64,000 nt of DNA from Cyanobium sp. Cruz-8D1 (GCF_024345975.1 NZ_JAGQCD010000005.1:1-64000); one strand, 5' to 3'. Shown: positions 1 to 9,808, counted from the first letter of the stretch. Made by a program: numbers and translations. The notes: a model not told the origin generated them from the sequence alone.

Positions 1-540
1 TCGGCACCATTTCAGCTGGCACTGAAAACGACACGATCAGCATTAGTGGCGGCAATGTCTCCCTGGCTCAGGGCGAGGCCGGCACTGACTTCATCAGCAT
101 TAGCAACACAGCCAACATCGACACGATCGATGCTGGCGCCGATAACGATTCAATCGTCGTCTCTGGTGGAACGATTGATTCGATCAACGCTGGTACAGAA
201 GCTGACTCGATCGTCATTTCTGGTGGCAGCATCGGCACCATTTCAGCTGGCACTGAAAACGACACGATCAGCATTAGTGGCGGCAATGTCTCCCTGGCTC
301 AGGGCGAGGCCGGCACTGACTTCATCAGCATTAGCAACACAGCCAACATCGACACGATTGATGCTGGTGCTGATAACGATTCAATCGTCGTCTCAGGCGG
401 CACGATTGATTCGATCAACGCCGGTACAGAAGCTGACTCGATCGTCATTTCTGGTGGCAGCATCGGCACCATTTCAGCCGGCACTGAAAGCGACACGATC
501 AGCATTAGTGGCGGCAATGTCTCCCTGGCTCAGGGCGAGG
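1..540 (+). repeat. 231-bp in-frame tandem repeat (2.3 copies visible)
   Basis: Copies start at 1, 232 and 463. The third diverges after about base 540. Each unit encodes 77 residues built from four sub-repeats of 19, 19, 19 and 20 residues, with the pattern GG-x-I-x-x-I-x-A-G-x-x-x-D-S/T-I-x-I-S. Copies 1 and 2 differ at seven positions by eye, all synonymous. The array continues to the left of the window. Confidence 0.93.
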
Positions 541-3500
541 ATGGTGATGATTCGTTCAGTGTCACCGGCGGCACTACCAACACCATCGATGCCGGTGCTG
601 GTAATGACACGATTTCGATCCAGAACAGCGCTCCAGTCAGCCTGGTTCTGGCCGGAGCTGGTTCTGATTTGGTGTCGATTTCTGCTTCGGCAACTTACAG
701 CTATGTTGTAGATGCAGGCACGGGTGATGACACTGTCTACAGCGGCCTCGGTAACGATTCAATTGTTAGTAGCGATGGCAATAACTTCATTGAGGTTCAG
801 GGCGGCAATAACACAATCTCCGTAGCAGGATTTGGTAATAACACAATCCAAACGAGCGCTGCAAGTGGCAACACTGGCAATGATTCGATCGTATCCACCA
901 GCAGCGGTAACGATTCCATCGTCTCCGGTGGTGGCAACGACACGATCGATGTCTACGCAGGCAACAACACCATCAGTTCCGGCATTGGAAACGATCTGAT
1001 CTTCACCGGCACGGGCAACGATTCTGTGCTTGCTGGCACCGGCGACGACACGATCTTTGGCAGCACCGGTGACGACACAATTATCGGCGGCGGCGGCAGT
1101 GACTACCTCACCTACGAAAGGCTGAATGCCCAGCTGCTGGTTCAGTTCTCCGGTACTGAGGCCGGCACCGTTCAAAGCTACAACTCCATTTCAGAGGCTT
1201 CCACCGCCGATGGTGACTTTGACCAGCGCCTGACCACCAGCACGGGAACCCTGCTGTTCACCGATCAGTTCAGCGAGATCAACGACGGCCTGCGCCTCAG
1301 CGAAGGCGACGACCGAGTGGTGTTTGCTGGCCCCAGCAACTCAAGCTTCGGCACCACGATCAACGCCGCTGGTGGTGGCCTCGACATCCTCGATTATTCC
1401 GGCTTCGGCGAAGCCAACCCAGTACTGGTCAGCCTCACTAGCAACAGCAGTGGCTATTCAGTTGCACTCACTCCCAGCATCACCTTCACGGTTTCGCAAT
1501 TCCAGAACGCCCAAGGAATCGGTAGTGGTTTGTCCTCTGCCGCCGATGCTGGCAAGGATGGGTTTGTTCAGAACTTCGAAGGTGTCATCGGTGGCAACGG
1601 CAGCGACACGATCGTGGGCTCCAGCGCCAACAACTTCCTGGTGGGCAACGGCGGTGATGACACCATCGCTGGTGTGGGTGGTTCAAACACCATCTTCGGT
1701 GGTGAAGGCAATGACATCATCATTCCCGGCGCGAATGGCGATAACAAAGTTGATGCTGGTTCTGGTTATAACATTTTCTACGTCAATGCGCAGAACCTCA
1801 CGCCAGGAAATGAATATCTCCCTAATGCAGCTGCCCGCAACGAATTCAAGCTGATCGATGCTGGCGCCACTACTACTGGGCCAGCTGGCGATTGGGACCC
1901 TGGTGCTCAGGGCATCAACGTGCTCTCCGGTGGAGATGCCAATGGCAGCGACTACCGCACCCTTGAAGCTTCTAATGGCGATGACACCTGGACTCTTTCT
2001 GGCACTGCCCTGAGCAATATCGGTTATGTCGACTTGGGCAATGGAAACGATTACGTCTCCACTGCCACCGTCAACAAGGGCACTCCCTTCAATGTCACCT
2101 ACAACGGTGGAGCTGGCACCAACGAGATTGAGCTCAATCTCACCTTCGGCCAGTTTGCCCTGCTCACCCAGGCTGGTCGTTTCGGCAGCGACATCCTCAG
2201 CTACACCGATGCCCCCGGCAGCGCCACGTTCAGCAGCGATCTGCTGAACATCAACGCCACTAACTTCCAGTCCGCCAGTGTGGGCTTCATCTCCCCCGCA
2301 GCCTTCAACCTGCTGCTGGTGGATCCCACCGCCACCACCCAGAACCGGGTGATCGGTACCAGCGGCGGCACGGTGCTCAGTGGTGGCGACCTCAGCATCG
2401 ACTCCGGCGCCAACGCCCGCACCGAGGCGATCGCCACCTCCACCCCCTTCCAGTCCAGCGCCCTGGCCGATGGCACCCAGGTAGCCGGTGCTCTGCAGAG
2501 CCGCTTCACGGCCGGCGCCGATCTCAGTGGTGTCGCTTCCGCCAACCAGCAGGCCGGTACCCTCGCCACCAGCGTTGCCGAGCGCGCTGAAGCTGTCACC
2601 GGTGCCTTCGGTTTCGGCGCCGATCGCAGCGACTTCAGTGCCGCCGGCAGCGTCTCCCTGCAGCTCACTGGCCGCGTCGCCGGTGGCGCCAATGCTGGCA
2701 GTGCCGCCACCGTGGTGCAGGCCGACTCCGCCATGGATGTGGCCGGTGGCATCGACGCCAATGTGAGCGCAGCCGCCTCCCTCAGCCTCGATGCTGCCGC
2801 CGACAGCAATCAGTTCAGCATTGCCCGCAATGTGTCCGGCCTGAGCGTTGCCAACCTGCGCTCCAGCGTCGCCGGCCTCGCCGACACAGCGCTCGGCGGC
2901 AGCGCCAACTTCGTGAGCGCCGGCGACGATGCCCGCATCACCGCCAGCGCCAGCGGCACCAACAGTGTGCTAGCAACCAGCGTCGGCGGCCAGAGCCTGC
3001 CGCGCCTGTCCGTCTCGATTCCGGCAACCCCCGCCGAAAGCAAGGACGTGGTGGTGGCTGGTGCTGCCGGCGCCCCCTTCCCCTTCCTTGATGGCGACCT
3101 GGTGGTGTTCAACACCTCCTCGGGCCAGAACAGCAGTGGCGAAGGTGGTGTGGTGGCAGGACGTCGCTACTACGTCTCCGACGTCAACCCCGGCCTGCGC
3201 ACCCTGCGCCTGCGCGATTACGCCTCCACCGTTTCTGATCGCGTCACCTTCTTCGGTGCCGCCGGCTCCACGATCACCATCCCGGCTGCCGATGCCTTCA
3301 GGCCCGGTGCGGCCATGGCCGATGCCTCCGCCATGGCCACAGCGGTGGATCTCAACCGCAGCCTGCTTGCCGGAGCCGGCGTCAGCAGCGGCGCTGAGCT
3401 CAGCCTTGACGCCTCTGCCAGCCAGCTGCTCGATGTTCGTGCCACCAGCGTCACAGGCGAGGCCGTTGCCGGCCTCAACCGTCTTGGCGGGCAACGCGGT

Positions 3501-5744
3501 GCCATCGGCAGCGACTCCCCCGCCTGGAGCCAGGTGACGGCGATTGACGCCTCTGTCATCACCGCTGCCAGCAACACCGACTTGCGTGCCAGTGCCAGTG
3601 AAAGCGCCAGCCTGGTGGCCAGCACTACCAATGGCTCCAGTCTCACTGAGGCCAGTGCCCGTGTGCTCGGCATCAGCAGTTCCCCCGTAACTGCCGGCGA
3701 CAACCTCAACGCCATTACCAGTGCCACCCTCAGCCTCAATGGCCAAGCCCTGAGCACCGCTGGCAGTGCCCGCGCCCTCAGCGGTGCTGGTGCCGGCGCT
3801 GCCACCTCCACCAACGCCAGCGCTGCCACCCTGGCCGATACCACCTCCCAGGTGATCGGCCTGCGCCAGGCCAACCAGTCGGCCGGTGCGGATCTCAATC
3901 TCAACGCCAGTGCTGATCTCGAGCTCACGGCCCTGGCCCGCACGGTGGACGGCAGTCGCCGCCTCGATTTCATCCAGGCCAACGGTGATTCTGGCCAGGA
4001 AACCTTCTTCGCACCCAACAGCGGTCTGGTCCAGGGCGATCTGGTGCAGCTCTCCGGTGCCACTCCCCAGACGGCCGACCTCATCCCCGACACCAACTAC
4101 TGGGTGCGCGATCTGGCCTTCGGGGCCATCGGCAGCGGCAACACCATCACCATGCCTAACGGTGTCAGCTACACCAACGGCATGACGGTGGTGTTCCGCC
4201 TCAATGACGCCGCCGCCGCCAACCTCGTTGACGAGAGCGTCACCCTCAGCGTTAACGGCATCACCCTTGGCCGCACCTATTTCGTCACTGGCGCATCAGG
4301 TGGCACCTTCCAGATTGCGGAAACCGCCGGTGGCACGGCGGTGCCGCTCACCAGCAGCAACAGCCTGCCCAGCGGCCTGATCGACGGCGAGCGCTTCCAG
4401 CTCAGCTCCGCCGCCGATCCCTTTGCCCCTGTCGTTAACCTCGCTGACGGGGCCACGGCCAACATCAGCTTCAGCCAGATCGCCACGGCCTCCGCCTTCG
4501 CCGGTGGCCGGCCCAGTACCACCAATATCGGCTCAGCTGCCCGGCTCGATCCCAGCCTCGAGCGGGCCCAGGTGCTTGGCATCAGCGGCAACCACAGTGC
4601 CGGGCACAGCATCAGTTCTGGCGCCGATGCCACGGTGATCGCAGCTGCCGCCGCCAATCTCGACAGCCGGGCCATCAATGTGGCCTCCCCCGCCAGCGCC
4701 GGTGCCGCCGCCAACGTCACCGGTATTGATGGGGTGATGATCGCCGCTGCCGCCGACGGCAGCGTGCGCGCCACCGCTGCCGCCGATGCTCAGGTGGCCG
4801 CCACCACCACCGGCAGCTCCGCCAACAGCGACTTCGCCCTCGCCAACACCCTGGTGGATGTGATCGGTATCCGCAGTCGCGGAGCGGCCGACACCACCAC
4901 CATCGCCGCTGACGGAACCATCACCGCCGCCGCCCGTATCGGCAGTGGCACCACCGCCAGCACCGTGGTGGGCAACAGCGATGCCCTGGCGATCCTCAAC
5001 GCCACCGCCATCTCCCTGGCCAACGCCGGCGCCTCCACCACCATCGGCGGCGTTGGGTCGATTTCTGCTAGCGCCGACCTCGGCAGCCTGGCGGCGCCGA
5101 TCCTCGTATCCGCCACCAGTGCTGCCAACGGCATCGCCCGTGCCAACCTCGCTGGAGACGCCATTGGCATCTTCGGCACGGCAAACGGCAGCGATTACCC
5201 CCTCCTCCAGCCCGGTGCAGCCGGCGGCGACCTCACCGCCACCGCCGTCACCAGCGCCCGTATCAGCGCCTTCGGTGTCGCCGGTGCTGCCGAGGCCTTC
5301 CTGGCCGACGGCGCAGACCGCACCGCCCCCGCCCTGCTCATTGGTATCCAGGACACCGCCCTCGCCTTCGGTGCCGGCACCAACACCCTCACCGTCAGCA
5401 CCACCGGTGTGGTCAACCTCACTGCCACCAGCACCGCTGCCAACGCCAGCGCCGGTGCGGTAACCAGCGGCATTGGCCTGTTCGGCTCCAATTCAGCTAC
5501 CCCCGTCTCGATCGACTTCGACCAGTCCGGTCGCATCGCCATTGCCGCCAGTCAACGCTCCTTTGCCCAGGCGGTCAGCGTCAACGGTGTCAGCATCGCC
5601 AACCTGGTGGACCAGGTCGTCGGCATTGAGTCCCAGTCCATCCTTGCCGCTGGTACGCTTCAGATCGGCGGCAGCGCCACCTCTCAGCAGCTCGCTAATG
5701 CTCGCTCGGAAGACTCCAGTGCCAGCGCCAGCGTTCGCTTGTAA
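3..5744 (+). CDS. giant RTX / beta-solenoid surface protein (5' end outside window)
   Basis: The reading frame is open from the left edge, so only the last 1913 residues are visible. The protein begins with 77-residue tandem repeats (to about base 540). RTX-like Gly/Asp/Asn motifs follow around 700-1110 (for example GTGDDTIFG and GGGGSDYL) and again around 1590-1790 (GGEGNDIII). From about 2300 to the end the protein is Ala/Ser/Asn-rich with repeated V-x-G-I motifs, which suggests a long parallel-beta structure. Acidic Gly-rich nonamers of this kind normally bind calcium after export by a type I secretion system. The exporter genes follow directly; the stop codon lies 6 bases before the parvulin gene. 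It was probably secreted or displayed as an adhesin or cell-surface filament (inference). No catalytic domain was recognised, and the true length is unknown. Confidence 0.88.
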   Translation, partial: GTISAGTENDTISISGGNVSLAQGEAGTDFISISNTANIDTIDAGADNDSIVVSGGTIDSINAGTEADSIVISGGSIGTISAGTENDTISISGGNVSLAQGEAGTDFISISNTANIDTIDAGADNDSIVVSGGTIDSINAGTEADSIVISGGSIGTISAGTESDTISISGGNVSLAQGEDGDDSFSVTGGTTNTIDAGAGNDTISIQNSAPVSLVLAGAGSDLVSISASATYSYVVDAGTGDDTVYSGLGNDSIVSSDGNNFIEVQGGNNTISVAGFGNNTIQTSAASGNTGNDSIVSTSSGNDSIVSGGGNDTIDVYAGNNTISSGIGNDLIFTGTGNDSVLAGTGDDTIFGSTGDDTIIGGGGSDYLTYERLNAQLLVQFSGTEAGTVQSYNSISEASTADGDFDQRLTTSTGTLLFTDQFSEINDGLRLSEGDDRVVFAGPSNSSFGTTINAAGGGLDILDYSGFGEANPVLVSLTSNSSGYSVALTPSITFTVSQFQNAQGIGSGLSSAADAGKDGFVQNFEGVIGGNGSDTIVGSSANNFLVGNGGDDTIAGVGGSNTIFGGEGNDIIIPGANGDNKVDAGSGYNIFYVNAQNLTPGNEYLPNAAARNEFKLIDAGATTTGPAGDWDPGAQGINVLSGGDANGSDYRTLEASNGDDTWTLSGTALSNIGYVDLGNGNDYVSTATVNKGTPFNVTYNGGAGTNEIELNLTFGQFALLTQAGRFGSDILSYTDAPGSATFSSDLLNINATNFQSASVGFISPAAFNLLLVDPTATTQNRVIGTSGGTVLSGGDLSIDSGANARTEAIATSTPFQSSALADGTQVAGALQSRFTAGADLSGVASANQQAGTLATSVAERAEAVTGAFGFGADRSDFSAAGSVSLQLTGRVAGGANAGSAATVVQADSAMDVAGGIDANVSAAASLSLDAAADSNQFSIARNVSGLSVANLRSSVAGLADTALGGSANFVSAGDDARITASASGTNSVLATSVGGQSLPRLSVSIPATPAESKDVVVAGAAGAPFPFLDGDLVVFNTSSGQNSSGEGGVVAGRRYYVSDVNPGLRTLRLRDYASTVSDRVTFFGAAGSTITIPAADAFRPGAAMADASAMATAVDLNRSLLAGAGVSSGAELSLDASASQLLDVRATSVTGEAVAGLNRLGGQRGAIGSDSPAWSQVTAIDASVITAASNTDLRASASESASLVASTTNGSSLTEASARVLGISSSPVTAGDNLNAITSATLSLNGQALSTAGSARALSGAGAGAATSTNASAATLADTTSQVIGLRQANQSAGADLNLNASADLELTALARTVDGSRRLDFIQANGDSGQETFFAPNSGLVQGDLVQLSGATPQTADLIPDTNYWVRDLAFGAIGSGNTITMPNGVSYTNGMTVVFRLNDAAAANLVDESVTLSVNGITLGRTYFVTGASGGTFQIAETAGGTAVPLTSSNSLPSGLIDGERFQLSSAADPFAPVVNLADGATANISFSQIATASAFAGGRPSTTNIGSAARLDPSLERAQVLGISGNHSAGHSISSGADATVIAAAAANLDSRAINVASPASAGAAANVTGIDGVMIAAAADGSVRATAAADAQVAATTTGSSANSDFALANTLVDVIGIRSRGAADTTTIAADGTITAAARIGSGTTASTVVGNSDALAILNATAISLANAGASTTIGGVGSISASADLGSLAAPILVSATSAANGIARANLAGDAIGIFGTANGSDYPLLQPGAAGGDLTATAVTSARISAFGVAGAAEAFLADGADRTAPALLIGIQDTALAFGAGTNTLTVSTTGVVNLTATSTAANASAGAVTSGIGLFGSNSATPVSIDFDQSGRIAIAASQRSFAQAVSVNGVSIANLVDQVVGIESQSILAAGTLQIGGSATSQQLANARSEDSSASASVRL

Positions 5745-5750
5745 CTTTTC

Positions 5751-6647
5751 ATGCACGATCTCATCGATCCCGCATTCCGCGCCGATGGGGCAGTGTTTCA
5801 CTCCCGGCTCACAGAATCCGTAGGCTCGGCGGCGGGTCTTCCTTTCCCTCTCTTTTTGCAGCAGGAGGGCCTTCTTCAGCGCATGGCCAGGGAAGCGGCC
5901 CTTGCCGCCACCGTGAGCGGGGTCGCCTTCTCCGACGATGAACACCCTGCCGTGATTGGGCGGCTCTGGGAGGGGCTCGAGGTTGATCCGCCTTTGAATC
6001 TGCATGGCGATTGGCTCTCCCTGGTGCCTGCCCCGCAGCAAGCGGTACTGCTGCAGCGCTGGCAGGAGCTGCGCCTGCAGAAATACATGGATCTCACCTA
6101 CAGCCATCGCATCGACGCCTACTTCCTTGAACGTCGCGCCGAGTTGGAACGGGTCGTGTACGGCATGATTCGCGTGCGTAATCAGGGAGCCGCCGAAGAG
6201 CTTTATCTGCGCCTCATTGACGACTCCGCCGATTTCACCCAATTGGCCTGCGCCTACTCCCTTGGGGATGAGCGCTACACCCATGGGCTCGTCGGCCCGA
6301 TGCCGATTGGCCAGCCCCACCCCTCCATACGACAGGCTCTCATCCCTCTGGCGGTTGGTGATATCGCTCCCCCGCTGCGTATTGACGACTGGGTCTTGAT
6401 CCTGCGCATGGAACACCGCGAACCCGCGTGCCTCAACGAAGCCACACGCCAGCAGCTCACCACGGAGTTGTTCGAGGCCGACCTGGCCGCTTTTCTCGCC
6501 GAGCAGGACCTCATCGCGGCCCTCGACACTCACGCTTCGGCACAGGTCCCTGACCCTGGCAACAGTGCCGGCATCGGTCAGACCGTTGACATCAGCCACA
6601 CGGAAGTGGGCGAGCCAGCTGCCCTGCCAGCTGGCCAGTCGGGTTGA
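5751..6647 (+). CDS. parvulin-like peptidyl-prolyl isomerase of the type I secretion operon
   Basis: This protein of 298 residues has no signal peptide and is predicted cytoplasmic. The N-terminal 135 residues are helical, as in SurA/PpiC-type proteins. Residues of about 138-225 resemble a parvulin domain: a helix pair rich in Glu and Leu, then LVGPMPIGQPHP, then VGDIAPPLRIDDWVLILRM, which matches the family's G-x-x-G-P and pxxGxVspPi...y.ilkv pattern. The C-terminal tail is unstructured. It sits 6 bases after the giant repeat protein and 6 bases before the ABC exporter, so co-translation is likely. I infer a role in keeping the substrate export-competent or in docking it to the exporter. Isomerase activity is not proven by the sequence. 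Confidence 0.75.
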   Translation: MHDLIDPAFRADGAVFHSRLTESVGSAAGLPFPLFLQQEGLLQRMAREAALAATVSGVAFSDDEHPAVIGRLWEGLEVDPPLNLHGDWLSLVPAPQQAVLLQRWQELRLQKYMDLTYSHRIDAYFLERRAELERVVYGMIRVRNQGAAEELYLRLIDDSADFTQLACAYSLGDERYTHGLVGPMPIGQPHPSIRQALIPLAVGDIAPPLRIDDWVLILRMEHREPACLNEATRQQLTTELFEADLAAFLAEQDLIAALDTHASAQVPDPGNSAGIGQTVDISHTEVGEPAALPAGQSG

Positions 6648-6653
6648 TCATCC

Positions 6654-9600
6654 ATGGCTGATGCTGCCCAACTCCAGGCGCTGCTGCGCTCCTTTCCCTT
6701 CCTATCCGACCAGCCCGACGAACTGATCGCCCTGCTGGCCTCCCGGGCGCAGCTCATTCGTTATGCCTTCGGCCAGCCGATCGCTCGGCCCGATCGCACC
6801 ACCGGTCAGGTGTTCTTCCTGCTCCAGGGCACGGTGCGCTCCGTTGTCATGGCCGATCGTTTTGCCCGTCGTGTTGCCACTCTCCAACGCCATGAGGTGG
6901 GAGCTGTGCTCGCCTGGAGCGCCCTCAGCTGCGATCGCAACTGGGAAACGCTGCTCGCCTCCACCAACACGGTGCTCCTGGCCGTTCCCTACGACACCTT
7001 CAATGAAGGGCTGCAGCGCTTCCCGGCTCTGGCCACCCGCGTGCGCGGCAGTGTCAACCCAGCCGAGCTGTTCGCCGTCCTCGACCGCTACCTCAACGAC
7101 TACCCCCGCCTGTTGACCGATGAACTGATCCGCGCCGCTGTTGAACTGGCCGACAACACCCCAGCCGTCACGGTGACCCAGGCCAGCCTCGGCGACCTGC
7201 CCCGCGATCCCAACCGACTCTGGCTGGTGGCGGCTGGCCCGCTGGCTCTGGGCAGAGCGATCCGCGGCAACGAACTCGTTGAGGGTGATGCCAACGCTCC
7301 GGTGCGCTTGCTGGCGGTCGACAACCTGGCGCTCCAGGCCATCCTCAGCCCGCCCGCGCCTGCATCAGACGCCACTGCTCCAGCTTCCGGCGCGCCCGCG
7401 TCCGACTGGCAGCACCAGCTGCTCCAGACCTGGCAGCTGCAACAGGAAAGCTTTGATCCAGATGCCATCCCTCCCGGCCAGGCCCTGGTCGAGGTGGAGA
7501 TCCCTGACGAAGCGTCTGACGACCGCCCACCCGCAGCCTTTCCCTACTTCCGCGGTGACAAGCCGGTGGATTCGGCGATTGCCGCGTTCCGCATGATCTG
7601 CGATCACCTCAACCTGCCCTTCCGCCGCGAACTGTTCCGCCGGGTGTTCACCGACCATGCCAGTCGCAAGGAAGGCATCTCCTTGGCACTCTCGGGCGCC
7701 GTCGCCGAATCGATCGGCCTGCAGACCCAGCTGCTCAATATCCAGGTCGACTCCATCCTCCGGCTGGAGACACCTTTGCTGGTGCGTTGGGGTCAGGGCC
7801 TGGCTGTGATTTATCGCGTCAGTGCCACCGCGCTGGTGCTCGGTGTGCCGTCGGGTGGCGCCGGCAACCGCGAAATCTCCTTCGAAAACTTCCGTGAACT
7901 CTGGGGTGATGAAGGTGAGGTGCTCACGCTTGCCGCTAACAGCCTCACACCCACCCGCAAGTTTGGCTTCAGCTGGTTCCTCCCCGCAATCCGCCGTCAT
8001 CGTACGGTGCTGATTGAGGTGCTGCTGGCCAGCTTCTTCGCCCAGTTGTTCGGCCTCGTCAACCCACTGCTGATTCAGCAGGTGATCGACAAGGCGATCA
8101 TCAACTCCAGCCCAGACGCCCTCGGTTTGCTCGGCACGATGCTGGTGCTTTTCGCGCTGTTCGAAGGCCTGTTGCTCACCCTGCGCACCTTTCTGTTTGT
8201 CGACACCACCAATCGTATCGATCTGTCGCTGGGTACAGCGGTCATCGACCATCTTCTGCGCCTACCGATCAGCTACTTCGATCGAAGACCGGTGGGCGAA
8301 GTCAGCAGCCGCATTGCTGAACTTGAAAAAGTTCGCGGTTTCCTGACCGGAACGGCACTCACCACCATTCTTGATGCGAGCTTCGCGATGCTCTATCTCG
8401 TGGTGATGGTGATCTACAGCTGGCAGCTCACCTTGCTCACTCTGGCCGTCATCCCCATTTTGGTGGTGCTGGTACTGTTTGTCTCTCCGATCATCCGTCA
8501 GCAGATCCAGCAAAGGGCCATAGCCAATGCCCGCACACAATCGCACCTTGTCGAAGTGCTGAATAGCATGATGACTGTTAAAGCGCAGAATATCGAGCTG
8601 CGGACGCGCTGGCGCTGGCAGGAGCTTTATACTGATTTTGTAGCTGAAGGTTTTGACAATACCCTAACAAGTACAATAGCGGGCAATATTAGCAACTTTC
8701 TCAATACACTCTCGAGTTTGCTTGTGATCTGGGGTGGTGCTTATCTGGTTTTGGCTAACCAGCTGACCCTGGGTGAATTAATCGCTTTCCGTATCATCTC
8801 GGGAAACGTTACTGGTCCGCTCCTGCGTATGACTTCAATCTGGCAGAGTGTTCAAGAGGTTTCCCTTTCTCTTGAGCGGCTCAGTGATGTGATCGATACC
8901 CCTCAGGAGGCCGACGAAGATAACTATAAGCGCATGGTGATGCCAGCCATCAAGGGGGAGATTGATTTCCAGAATATTGAATTCCGTTATAAGCCTTCCT
9001 CTCCTCTGCAGCTGCGTGGCGTCAATCTTCACATTCCAGTAGGTAGTTTCGTTGCCCTTGTCGGAACGAGCGGGTCTGGTAAAAGCACGCTCACAAAACT
9101 TGTGGCCCGTCTCTATCCCCCGGAAACCGGGCGCGTGCTTGTCGATGGCATTGATATTTCCAAGGTGGAGCTTTATTCGCTTCGCAGGCAATTAGGGATT
9201 GTGCCTCAAGACACTGTGTTGTTTGATGGCTCGGTTGAAGAAAACATCGCCCTCACCAATCCAGACGCCACCACAGAAGAGATCATCCAGGCCGCCACCG
9301 TTGCCGCTGCCCATGATTTCATCATGGATCTGCCTGCTGGCTACGCCACCCAGGTTGGGGAGAGGGGTTCAGGCCTTTCCGGCGGCCAACGCCAGCGGAT
9401 TGCTATCGCCCGCACCATCCTGCAGCGCCCCAACATGCTGATCATGGATGAGGCCACCTCGGCGCTCGATTACCAAACAGAACGTGTTGTCAGTGAAAAC
9501 CTCATGGAATCGCTGCGAGGCTCCACCGTGCTGTTCATTACCCACCGGCTCAGCTCGATCACCAATGCCGACCTGATCATCTGCATGGGACAGGGAACCG

Positions 9601-9791
9601 TGCTTGAAACCGGGAGCCATCGTGAATTGATGGCTTCCAATGGGCCCTATTCCGTGCTCTTTCGCCAGCAAGGCCGCTCTGGCGGCAGCTCCTCATCGTC
9701 CTCCGGTTCCGGATCTTCGTCGTCCTCTTCCGGCTCGCGCAGCAGCACCCCTGTCATGCGATCGCCGAATCGCGGTATCGGCACCGCCTGA
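6654..9791 (+). CDS. type I secretion ABC exporter with cNMP-binding-like and C39-like N-terminal domains
   Basis: The protein has 1045 residues. Residues of about 10-150 resemble a cyclic-nucleotide-binding (CRP-type) domain. About 295-402 is a C39-peptidase-like domain without the usual catalytic Cys motif, so it is probably a non-cleaving substrate-docking domain. Transmembrane helices span about 435-730. The ATPase follows, with Walker A GTSGSGKST (near 802), Q-loop PQDTVLFDGS, signature LSGGQRQR (near 908), Walker B MLIMDEATSALD and H-loop THRLSS. The C-terminus is a Ser/Gly-rich tail. It should power one-step export of the giant repeat protein across both membranes with the HlyD-like partner and an outer-membrane TolC-type channel that is not encoded here. 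Bases of about 8580-9240 are markedly AT-richer than the rest. Confidence 0.92.
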   Translation: MADAAQLQALLRSFPFLSDQPDELIALLASRAQLIRYAFGQPIARPDRTTGQVFFLLQGTVRSVVMADRFARRVATLQRHEVGAVLAWSALSCDRNWETLLASTNTVLLAVPYDTFNEGLQRFPALATRVRGSVNPAELFAVLDRYLNDYPRLLTDELIRAAVELADNTPAVTVTQASLGDLPRDPNRLWLVAAGPLALGRAIRGNELVEGDANAPVRLLAVDNLALQAILSPPAPASDATAPASGAPASDWQHQLLQTWQLQQESFDPDAIPPGQALVEVEIPDEASDDRPPAAFPYFRGDKPVDSAIAAFRMICDHLNLPFRRELFRRVFTDHASRKEGISLALSGAVAESIGLQTQLLNIQVDSILRLETPLLVRWGQGLAVIYRVSATALVLGVPSGGAGNREISFENFRELWGDEGEVLTLAANSLTPTRKFGFSWFLPAIRRHRTVLIEVLLASFFAQLFGLVNPLLIQQVIDKAIINSSPDALGLLGTMLVLFALFEGLLLTLRTFLFVDTTNRIDLSLGTAVIDHLLRLPISYFDRRPVGEVSSRIAELEKVRGFLTGTALTTILDASFAMLYLVVMVIYSWQLTLLTLAVIPILVVLVLFVSPIIRQQIQQRAIANARTQSHLVEVLNSMMTVKAQNIELRTRWRWQELYTDFVAEGFDNTLTSTIAGNISNFLNTLSSLLVIWGGAYLVLANQLTLGELIAFRIISGNVTGPLLRMTSIWQSVQEVSLSLERLSDVIDTPQEADEDNYKRMVMPAIKGEIDFQNIEFRYKPSSPLQLRGVNLHIPVGSFVALVGTSGSGKSTLTKLVARLYPPETGRVLVDGIDISKVELYSLRRQLGIVPQDTVLFDGSVEENIALTNPDATTEEIIQAATVAAAHDFIMDLPAGYATQVGERGSGLSGGQRQRIAIARTILQRPNMLIMDEATSALDYQTERVVSENLMESLRGSTVLFITHRLSSITNADLIICMGQGTVLETGSHRELMASNGPYSVLFRQQGRSGGSSSSSSGSGSSSSSSGSRSSTPVMRSPNRGIGTA
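6931..6938. repeat. HIP1 palindrome GCGATCGC (one of several)
   Basis: The cyanobacterial highly iterated palindrome occurs here and also at 2427-2434, 9758-9765, 11700-11707, 22420-22427, 34248-34255 and 45005-45012. All are inside coding regions. The list was made by eye and may be incomplete. Confidence 0.8.
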
Positions 9792-9808
9792 GCGAGAGCC
9801 CCCACCCC

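Noticed and set aside
1-540. CRISPR-like direct repeats
   Set aside because: The repeats are 231 bases, contiguous with no spacers, and in frame with a long protein.
6654-7960. Catalytic C39 peptidase in the ABC exporter
   Set aside because: The region has the size of a C39 domain but no Cys-containing active-site motif was found, so it is called C39-like only.
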